Shown here one piece after another: positions 1 to 5,678 of a stretch of 5,678 nucleotides of DNA (position 1 is its first letter; every line of letters begins with the position of its first letter). The translations under genes were made by a program, and so were the position numbers. The notes below the pieces were generated by a model. That model was not told the DNA's origin and did not search any database. It saw nothing but the letters and a program-made list of their open reading frames with translations. The stretch spans positions 1-5,678 of the forward strand of contig JAGRBY010000488.1 of assembly GCA_020433835.1 (NCBI GenBank), written 5' to 3'. The stretch is from Anaerolineae bacterium. Its GTDB lineage: Bacteria; Chloroflexota; Anaerolineae; 4572-78; J111.

Positions 1-414
1 TCTCAAGTGGAAGCGCAGGTTGCTGCGTTGGACCTCGGCGAGCGGTTTATTTTGACCGGCCTGCGGCGTGATGTACCGGAATTGATGGCCGCTTTCGATA
101 TTTTTGTATTGACCTCTCTGTGGGAAGGTCTGCCCAGGGTGCTGCCCCAAGCTATGGCTACCGGCCTGCCCATTGTCGCTACGGCCATCGATGGCAATGC
201 CGAAGCGGTGACCGATGGTGTTAGTGGCCGGTTAGTTCCGCCGGATCGGCCGGATCGGGTGGCTCAAGCGGTGATTGACCTGTTGAGTGACCGGGAGCTG
301 ATGGCTCGCATGGGCGTCGAGGGCAAAAATCGAGTAGGTGAATTTGGGGCGCAGCAAATGGTTGATCAAATTACTGATCTATATCAGCAGCTTTTGAGGC
401 AAAAAGGGTTGTGA
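1..414 (+). CDS. Glycosyltransferase, GT4-like (GT-B fold), C-terminal part only
   Basis: The reading frame is open from the first base, so the gene begins upstream; 137 residues and a TGA stop are visible. This is the C-terminal nucleotide-sugar-binding Rossmann domain of a GT-B retaining glycosyltransferase, which transfers a sugar from an activated donor to a growing glycan at the cytoplasmic face of the membrane. Recognisable blocks in order are ILTGLRRDVPELMAAFDIFV (the loop and helix before the donor site), SLWEGLPRVLPQAMATGLP, then IVAT, GNAEAVTDGVSGRLVPP, and a final helical stretch ending LYQQLLRQKGL. The family's EX7E donor-site motif is present as EX7Q: Glu at 124-126 and Gln at 148-150. 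Donor and acceptor cannot be read from this part. Its position just upstream of a ligase-like membrane protein and a sugar-nucleotide dehydrogenase supports a role in surface-glycan assembly. Family call secure; specificity unknown. Confidence 0.9.
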   Translation, partial: SQVEAQVAALDLGERFILTGLRRDVPELMAAFDIFVLTSLWEGLPRVLPQAMATGLPIVATAIDGNAEAVTDGVSGRLVPPDRPDRVAQAVIDLLSDRELMARMGVEGKNRVGEFGAQQMVDQITDLYQQLLRQKGL

Positions 415-507
415 CGAAAGTCGTCCCATTCGGCTTTTTCGACCAAATAACAAAAACTAAACCCATCTATTGTTAAAATGAGAATTGCTCCCTATCGGCA
501 GCGACTC

Positions 508-536
508 TTGCCTTTGCTGCGCCAACACGGTAAGAT
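508..536 (+). promoter_or_regulatory. Weak candidate sigma-70 promoter for the ligase-TPR gene
   Basis: TTGCCT (508-513) and TAAGAT (531-536) are separated by 17 bp, and each matches 4 of 6 consensus positions of the -35 and -10 boxes. Transcription would start near 543, about 40 bases before the ATG at 585. Matches this weak occur often by chance, and the housekeeping promoter preferences of the host are not known, so this is only a candidate. Confidence 0.25.
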
Positions 537-572
537 TAAATAATCGTGTTTGAAAAATGACCGAGTTTGACC

Positions 573-577
573 AGAGA
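573..577 (+). promoter_or_regulatory. Weak ribosome binding site supporting the ATG at 585
   Basis: AGAGA lies 7 bases before the ATG at 585 and is the only purine-rich stretch at a usable distance. An in-frame TTG at 567 would add six residues (MTRDNI), but it has no better ribosome site. The relatives I recall start a few residues before the conserved SLFCSKIIEAGWL block, so the ATG is preferred. Confidence 0.4.
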
Positions 578-584
578 TAATATT

Positions 585-3500
585 ATGCAAACTAAACTTT
601 CGCTGTTTTGCAGCAAAATCATCGAGGCCGGCTGGCTGGCCGCTATTGTGACCGTTCCCCTCTTCTTCAATATCTATTCCGCCCGGACCTTTGAACCGGA
701 TAAAATTACGCTGCTGCGGGCTATCGTCAGTATTATGATTTTGGCCTGGTTGGTATTGGTAGTTGAACAGGGCTTTGGGGCCGAAGAAGGCGAGTCTACC
801 ACTTTTTCTGAACGGTTTCGGGCGTGGCTGAAACGGCCGTTAGTTTTACCTACCTTGCTGCTGGTCATTGTTTATATGATCAGCACGGCTCTGTCGATCT
901 CGCCCCAGGTGAGTTTATGGGGGTCATACCAACGATTGCAAGGAAGTTACTCGGCCCTATCCTATATCGTTGTGTTCGCCCTGATGGCCGGGCAACTGCG
1001 TACCCAAGAGCAGGTTGATCGGCTGGTCAATTTGGTCATTATTACCAGCGTGCCGATTGGCCTTTACGGCATTATTCAACGCTACGGCCTCGATCCCCTG
1101 CCCTGGGCCGGTGATGTAACCCAGCGGGTCGCGGCCAATATGGGTAACGCCATCTTTGTGGCTTCTTATTTAATCATGATCGTGCCGCTGACGATTTCAC
1201 GTCTGGTTCGGTCGATGGTAGAGATTATCAAGGATGAGTCCGCTTCGTGGGGACATACCGTGCTGGCCGCGGTCTACATTTTTGCTCTAGCCATCCAGTT
1301 GATTACGGTTCTGTTTAGCCAAAGTCGTGGTCCTATGTTGGGGGTGATGGGGGCTGCCTTTGTGATGGGTTTGTTGCTGCTGCTGATCCCTCGCCGCCAG
1401 GCGGTCGATACCGGTCGGTTGGCTGTTAAAGAGATAGCTTTGGCAATAGGGTTTGTTATTCCACTGGGAGTGGCGGGTGGTTTGACAGCCGGCTTGGGGT
1501 ATGCCATTGGGGCCGGGTTACAGCGTCTGTTGATATCTTTGAACTACCAAATCGATGGCATTGGTTTTGCCGGAGCGGCCTTAGGCGGGTTGCTAGGCTT
1601 TTTTGGATTGTACACCTATATGGTATCTACCCAGAGAGGTTGGCGCTGGCTCTGGCTAAGTTGGTTGGCCATCGGGGTATTAGGTCTTGGCTTTATTCTG
1701 GCCTTGAATGTTCGCGGTAATAACCTTGACCCATTCTTAGAACCTATCCGGGAACTGCCCTATTTCAACCGAATGGCTCAAATAACAGAAACCTCAAGAA
1801 CGGGCCGAGTTCGCGTCTTGATTTGGGATGCCGCCTTGGAGTTGGTTAAACCTCACGAGCCGCTCGGTGTCGACAACGATCAATTTGCCAAGAAAGATTC
1901 ATTTAATACGATCAGGCCGTTAATCGGCTACGGTCCCGAATCGATGTTTAACGCCTTTGCCTTTGTTTACCCGCCCGATCTGGCCCACGTCGAACTGCGA
2001 GGTAGTTCGGCCGACCGCTCCCACAACGAAACGATGGACAGCTTGGTCATTACCGGTCTGCTTGGCTTTTTAGCTTTCTATTTTGTGATGATCTCTCTTT
2101 TCTACTACACGGTTCGTTGGCTGGGCTGGGTTCCCGATAAGACCGCTCAATACGGCCTCCTGGCATTTCTCATTGTCGGTGGTATCGTTGGGGCGATCAT
2201 TCCCTACCTGGTTCAAGGTGAATTTACCTTTATGCCGCTCGGACTGCCTTTTGGGGTTATGTCTGGCTTGATCCTCTATTTAGCCTGGCAAGGTTTTAGC
2301 GGACCAAAAACTTTGCCGGAAGCCGGCCGGCTGCCGACGTATACCCTGCTGGTCATCGGGTTACTTAGCGCGATCATCGGCCACTTCATTGAGGTCCACT
2401 TTGTCTTTTCAATTGCTGCCACGTACATCTATTTTTGGGCTTATGCCGGACTGTTGTTAGCTGTCATTCGCATTGATACAATGAAGCCGATCCCTGATAG
2501 CAGTTCAGTGGCGGCCGAAGCAATAGAGCCGGTCGAGGTGGTTTCAGAACCGGTCAGCAAAACCCGACGCTCCAGAAAGGGCCGCAGTCGACGTAGTAGA
2601 AAGACGGAAACTGTTCCGGCCGGTCCATCCGGATCGGCGCTGCCGGTTCGACGCGAAAGTTGGGAAATGTGGACCGGTAGCCAGGGCTTGGCCATGGCCA
2701 TCATTCTCATTATTCTGGCCTTCGACTTTATCACGCCCCAATTTCAATTTACCCTCAGCAATGAAAAAAGCGCCAGCTTATTCTGGATGGTTATGATTAC
2801 CTGGCTGGTTGGGTTCGCCATCGTAATGGGCAGTCTGGCGGTTAAGCAAGATGAATGGCGTACGCCTTTACATTGGGGGCGAGCGGTGGCGCTCTATGCG
2901 GTTACCTCGTTAACCTATTTTTTGTTGTACACGATGGTCCATCGCTGGCAGTTTGGGCGGCGGATAGCAGTCAGTTCAATAGAAGATGTGCTCAAAGCCT
3001 CCGGCATTTTGTCCGGTGGTCTGATAATCTTTTACATTTTTCTAGTTTTGCTCATGGTGATTATTGCAATCACGCTCATCTGGGGTCAAACACGCGGCTT
3101 GCCCACATGGCGAAGTGAGAATTGGTGGCTCTATCCGCCGCTAGTGTTAGCTATCCTGACCGTGATCTGGTTCAAAAATGTCGATGTGGTGCGGGCCGAT
3201 ATTTACTTGAAGGAAGGCGAACGCTACCGTAATAACCGCCAATGGAACGAAGCCATTGCCCTGCACGAAAAAGCCATTTCTCTGGACAGCGACGAAGATT
3301 TTTACTATCTCATGCTGGCTCTCGATTACCAGCTTATGGCTCAAGACAACCGGCTGGATGCCAATCAGCGTCAGGTGGCTTGGCAGCGCGGCGAAGACAT
3401 CGCCCTCAAAGCGCGTGAGATCAACCCCTACAACCCTGATAACACCGGCAACATGGGCCGTTATTATTTCACGCTCGGCCAAGTTTTTAGCCCGGAACGT

Positions 3501-4358
3501 TTCCAGGACGCCCTTAATTATTTTGAGAAGGCCACCGTTTTGGCCCCGTCAAATGTGATTTATCGCAACCTGTGGGCTCAAACCTATTACATCCTCCAAG
3601 ATTACGATACCGCTATCGATCGTTTGCAAACTTCGGTTTCCATCGATCCCGAATACGCGCCCACTTGGCTGTTGTTGGGCGATACCTACGCGGCGATGGG
3701 GGATGTCGATCAGGCTCTCGCTGCCCATCGCGAGGCGCTCCAATACAACTCACGCGGCAGCGGTGACGGTTTTGCCGGCTTTGCCGATCAATTTTTCGAC
3801 CAGCGCCTCAATTTTTATATCTCGGCCGGCCGGGGCAGTGATATCATTGCCGCGCTTCAGGAAGTTGCACTGGCCAGATTAGATGACCCTAAAGTTTACT
3901 GGGCTATCGGCCATGCTTACAACCGGGATGACAATCCCGAAAAGGCCGCCGAATATTATGAACGGGCGCTGACGCTGGGCGACAACTCAGATACGACGCT
4001 TCGAGAAGCCGCCAACCTTTATCTGGCCCAGGAGGCGTTCGATCAGGCCGTACCCCTTTACGAACAACTGATCACCCTCAACCCGGCCGATGTTGAGTCT
4101 CACAGCGCGCTGGCCTTTATCTATGCCCAGCTAGGGAACCTGGACCAGGCGATTGAACACAATCGCTTAGTGCTCGATCAACTGCCGAATGATTATGATA
4201 GTCTAAAAAATCTGGCCATTCTCTACCAACAAAAAGGCGATTTACAGCAAGCTTTTGATGCCGCCCAGCAGGCCCAAGCTGTTGCCCCGGATGCGGAGCA
4301 GGCAAGCTGGGAACAGTTCATCGCCGATCTTGAAAGCCAAATTGCTGAAAGTAGCTAA
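585..4358 (+). CDS. O-antigen ligase/polymerase-like membrane protein with C-terminal TPR array
   Basis: The protein has 1257 residues, against roughly 400-600 for ordinary WaaL, Wzy or PglL-type proteins. Hydrophobic helices begin at about residue 15, with eleven before residue 380. A long hydrophilic loop (about 380-485) then carries the ligase-family signatures: R410 with VLIWDAALELVKP, GYGPES at 448-453, and R478-S-H480-N-E, where the His is the likely catalytic residue. SQSRGP (245-250) is a second family motif. Ten more helices follow, interrupted by a basic linker (659-673, TRRSRKGRSRRSRK). The last helix is about 847-863. From about 870 to the end lie eight or nine TPR-like units, for example 874-907, 1025-1055, 1102-1135, 1136-1169, 1170-1203 and 1204-1237. 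A Gly/Phe-rich insert near 1055-1085 divides the array. The family transfers or polymerises undecaprenyl-linked glycans outside the cytoplasmic membrane, with TPRs usually binding partners. The acceptor is unknown. In a lipopolysaccharide-free host, protein glycosylation or cell-wall attachment is more plausible than O-antigen ligation. Family call is strong; function is inferred. Confidence 0.85.
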   Translation: MQTKLSLFCSKIIEAGWLAAIVTVPLFFNIYSARTFEPDKITLLRAIVSIMILAWLVLVVEQGFGAEEGESTTFSERFRAWLKRPLVLPTLLLVIVYMISTALSISPQVSLWGSYQRLQGSYSALSYIVVFALMAGQLRTQEQVDRLVNLVIITSVPIGLYGIIQRYGLDPLPWAGDVTQRVAANMGNAIFVASYLIMIVPLTISRLVRSMVEIIKDESASWGHTVLAAVYIFALAIQLITVLFSQSRGPMLGVMGAAFVMGLLLLLIPRRQAVDTGRLAVKEIALAIGFVIPLGVAGGLTAGLGYAIGAGLQRLLISLNYQIDGIGFAGAALGGLLGFFGLYTYMVSTQRGWRWLWLSWLAIGVLGLGFILALNVRGNNLDPFLEPIRELPYFNRMAQITETSRTGRVRVLIWDAALELVKPHEPLGVDNDQFAKKDSFNTIRPLIGYGPESMFNAFAFVYPPDLAHVELRGSSADRSHNETMDSLVITGLLGFLAFYFVMISLFYYTVRWLGWVPDKTAQYGLLAFLIVGGIVGAIIPYLVQGEFTFMPLGLPFGVMSGLILYLAWQGFSGPKTLPEAGRLPTYTLLVIGLLSAIIGHFIEVHFVFSIAATYIYFWAYAGLLLAVIRIDTMKPIPDSSSVAAEAIEPVEVVSEPVSKTRRSRKGRSRRSRKTETVPAGPSGSALPVRRESWEMWTGSQGLAMAIILIILAFDFITPQFQFTLSNEKSASLFWMVMITWLVGFAIVMGSLAVKQDEWRTPLHWGRAVALYAVTSLTYFLLYTMVHRWQFGRRIAVSSIEDVLKASGILSGGLIIFYIFLVLLMVIIAITLIWGQTRGLPTWRSENWWLYPPLVLAILTVIWFKNVDVVRADIYLKEGERYRNNRQWNEAIALHEKAISLDSDEDFYYLMLALDYQLMAQDNRLDANQRQVAWQRGEDIALKAREINPYNPDNTGNMGRYYFTLGQVFSPERFQDALNYFEKATVLAPSNVIYRNLWAQTYYILQDYDTAIDRLQTSVSIDPEYAPTWLLLGDTYAAMGDVDQALAAHREALQYNSRGSGDGFAGFADQFFDQRLNFYISAGRGSDIIAALQEVALARLDDPKVYWAIGHAYNRDDNPEKAAEYYERALTLGDNSDTTLREAANLYLAQEAFDQAVPLYEQLITLNPADVESHSALAFIYAQLGNLDQAIEHNRLVLDQLPNDYDSLKNLAILYQQKGDLQQAFDAAQQAQAVAPDAEQASWEQFIADLESQIAESS

Positions 4359-4362
4359 CGCG

Positions 4363-4367
4363 AAGGA
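4363..4367 (+). promoter_or_regulatory. Ribosome binding site of the dehydrogenase gene
   Basis: AAGGA, within GAAGGAAA, lies 12 bases before the ATG at 4380, a little farther than the usual 5-9. It sits in the 21-base gap after the ligase stop codon. The gap has no terminator or promoter, so the two genes are probably co-transcribed. No closer in-frame start is available before the Rossmann motif. Confidence 0.6.
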
Positions 4368-4379
4368 AACCGGACTACT

Positions 4380-5678
4380 ATGTACGAACAGATTCTCGCC
4401 AAAATCCAAGAAAAAACAGCCACCGTCGGCGTTATCGGCCTGGGGTACGTGGGCCTGCCGCTGGCCGTGGGAATGGCCAAATGCGGCTATCCGGTCGTTG
4501 GCGTCGACGCCAGCCCTGAGAAGGTCGATACGTTGAATCAGGGCATCAGTTACATTCCGGATGTGACTACCGAAGCGCTAAATTCTTTGGTCGCCCAAAA
4601 ACTACTACACGCGACCACTTGTTATGACGCGCTCAAAGAAGTCAATGTCATTTTTATTTGCGTGCCAACCCCCTTTGACTCAATGAAGTCGCCCGATTTG
4701 AAGTATGTGCGGCAAGCGGCTGAGGGTATTACTCCCTATCTTTCTGCCGGGCAGTTGGTCGTGCTGCAAAGCACCACTTATCCCGGCACAACCGAGGAAG
4801 TGGTCAAACCCATTCTTGAGCAGTCGGGCTTACAGGCCGGGCAGGATTTCTTTTTGGCTTTTTCACCGGAGCGGATCGACCCCGGTCGCAGCGATTATAC
4901 CGTCGAGAACACCCCTAAAGTTGTCGGCGGGATTACGCCTGAGTCGGCTCAACTGGCCGGAGCCTTGCTGGCCCATCTGACCCCGGAAATTTTCCTGGTT
5001 TCATCGCCGCGTGCGGCAGAGATGACCAAGTTGCTGGAAAATATCTTCCGCAGCGTCAATATTGCGCTGGTCAATGAACTGGCCGTTCTTTCAGAGCGGA
5101 TGGATATCGATTTTTGGGAGGTGATCGAAGCAGCCAAAACCAAACCGTTCGGCTTTATGCCGTTCTATCCCGGCGCGGGCGTTGGCGGTCACTGCATCCC
5201 GGTCGATCCTTATTACCTGTCCTGGAAAGCCCGCGAGTACGACTTTTACACCCGCTTCATCGAACTGGCCGCCGAGGTCAACGGCGATATGCCTTACCAT
5301 ACGGTTGATCTAGTCCGGCGGGCTTTGAACCGGCACGGTAAGAATCTGCAAAACGCCAAGATATTGGTCTTAGGCGTGGCTTTCAAACCCAACATCGACG
5401 ACGCCCGCAACTCGCCCGCCGAAAGAGTGATCGAATTGCTGCTCAAAGACCAGGCCGATGTCAGCTATCACGATCCCTTCGTGCCGCATTTCCGAGTCGG
5501 CGGCGATGTCGTCTGGCGCGAATTTGTCACGTTTGACAGCGTGTCGCTCACCGCTGACTATCTGGCCGGGGTGGATGCGGTTGTCATTGTGACCCGGCAC
5601 CAGACTATTGACTATGACTGGGTTGTGGACCACAGTCCGATGGTCGTCGATACGGTCAATGCGACCCGCCATCTTTTA
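4380..5678 (+). CDS. wbpA: Nucleotide-sugar dehydrogenase, UDP-GlcNAc 6-dehydrogenase (WbpA-like), 3' end cut
   Basis: 433 residues are visible with no stop before the window ends; relatives are about 430-440 long, so only a few residues are missing. The cytoplasmic enzyme oxidises C6 of a UDP-sugar to a carboxylate in two NAD+-dependent steps, giving a UDP-uronic acid for polysaccharide synthesis. The NAD domain shows GLGYVG (20-25), acidic D43 at the end of the second strand, and ICVPTP (93-98). STTYPGTTEE (131-140) and FSPER (161-165) follow. The central helix has K217 and N221 in KLLEN. The catalytic Cys is C272 in GGHCIPVDPYY, and the C-terminal domain has FKPNIDDARNSPA (335-347). The run AAKTKPFGFMPFYPGAGVGGHC with SWKAREYDFYTRFIELAAEVN points to the UDP-GlcNAc branch rather than UDP-glucose or GDP-mannose enzymes. 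UDP-GalNAc or a related substrate remains possible. The near-C-terminal DTVNAT has Val where I expect Arg (usual DTRNA). Confidence 0.9.
   Translation, partial: MYEQILAKIQEKTATVGVIGLGYVGLPLAVGMAKCGYPVVGVDASPEKVDTLNQGISYIPDVTTEALNSLVAQKLLHATTCYDALKEVNVIFICVPTPFDSMKSPDLKYVRQAAEGITPYLSAGQLVVLQSTTYPGTTEEVVKPILEQSGLQAGQDFFLAFSPERIDPGRSDYTVENTPKVVGGITPESAQLAGALLAHLTPEIFLVSSPRAAEMTKLLENIFRSVNIALVNELAVLSERMDIDFWEVIEAAKTKPFGFMPFYPGAGVGGHCIPVDPYYLSWKAREYDFYTRFIELAAEVNGDMPYHTVDLVRRALNRHGKNLQNAKILVLGVAFKPNIDDARNSPAERVIELLLKDQADVSYHDPFVPHFRVGGDVVWREFVTFDSVSLTADYLAGVDAVVIVTRHQTIDYDWVVDHSPMVVDTVNATRHLL

Larger units (their letters stand above)
415..584. other. Intergenic gap between glycosyltransferase and ligase genes
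   Basis: This 170-bp gap is AT-richer than the flanking genes, especially around 446-480 and 530-590. I found no strong hairpin followed by a T-run, so the glycosyltransferase message may read through into the next gene. It holds one weak sigma-70-like promoter candidate (508-536) and a 21-codon ORF starting with ATG (478-543) that has no visible Shine-Dalgarno sequence. No tRNA, riboswitch or insertion-sequence end is apparent. Confidence 0.6.

Noticed and set aside
413..441. Possible terminator after the glycosyltransferase (short inverted repeats GACG/CGTC and CGAAA/TTTCG, with TTTTT at 435-439)
   Set aside because: The stems are only 4-5 bp and compete with each other, and no GC-rich stem sits directly before the T-run.
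576..581. GATAAT as a -10 box (5 of 6 matches)
   Set aside because: No -35 box lies at a workable distance (TTGAAA is 20 bp away), and transcription would begin at or beyond the start codon.
567..584. TTG start at 567 for the ligase-TPR gene
   Set aside because: It is a rarer start codon without a clear ribosome site, and the ATG 18 bases downstream fits the expected N-terminus better.
2441..2734. Antisense open frame of 97 codons on the - strand
   Set aside because: It lies wholly inside the ligase-TPR gene opposite the basic linker, has low-complexity composition and resembles no family.
3147..3482. Antisense open frame of 111 codons on the - strand
   Set aside because: It is opposite well-conserved TPR codons and is best explained as a shadow of that coding strand.
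5370..5672. Antisense open frame of 100 codons on the - strand
   Set aside because: It is opposite the C-terminal domain of the dehydrogenase, whose + strand frame carries all the conserved motifs.
1..5678. Mobile element, CRISPR array, defence island or RNA gene
   Set aside because: No transposase, repeat-spacer pattern, terminal inverted repeats or tRNA-like fold was seen; nearly all bases are in three glycan-related genes.

Overview
The window is a 5.7-kb piece of a bacterial surface-polysaccharide (glycan) gene cluster. All genes lie on the + strand and are tightly packed, at moderate GC. The large central protein has an N-terminal pattern (GWLAAIVTVPLFFNIYSAR, then FEPDK) and a C-terminal TPR array that I associate with filamentous Chloroflexota, especially Anaerolineae-like genomes. 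This placement is from memory of the family and was not searched.

Layout: (1) positions 1-414 hold the C-terminal 137 residues of a GT-B glycosyltransferase (GT4-like), whose 5' part lies outside the window. (2) Positions 415-584 are a 170-bp gap with no convincing terminator. It holds one weak sigma-70-like promoter candidate and a 21-codon ORF that may be chance or a gene remnant. (3) Positions 585-4358 encode a 1257-residue polytopic membrane protein. It combines an O-antigen ligase/polymerase-like (Wzy_C/WaaL-type) core, a second block of membrane helices split by a strongly basic linker, and a C-terminal array of eight or nine TPRs. (4) After 21 bp, positions 4380-5678 encode 433 residues of a nucleotide-sugar dehydrogenase, best matched to the UDP-GlcNAc 6-dehydrogenase (WbpA-like) branch. 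The window ends on a codon boundary, probably only a few residues short of its C-terminus.

Together the genes suggest one pathway. The dehydrogenase would make a UDP-linked uronic acid (probably UDP-GlcNAcA) and the glycosyltransferase would add a sugar to a lipid-linked glycan. The membrane protein would polymerise that glycan or transfer it to an acceptor outside the cytoplasmic membrane.

The most interesting feature is the architecture of the membrane protein. Counting helices from the presumed catalytic His480 puts the basic linker in the cytoplasm and the TPR array outside the cell. I see no CRISPR array, RNA gene, insertion sequence or defence system. Nothing here demonstrates a wholly new system.
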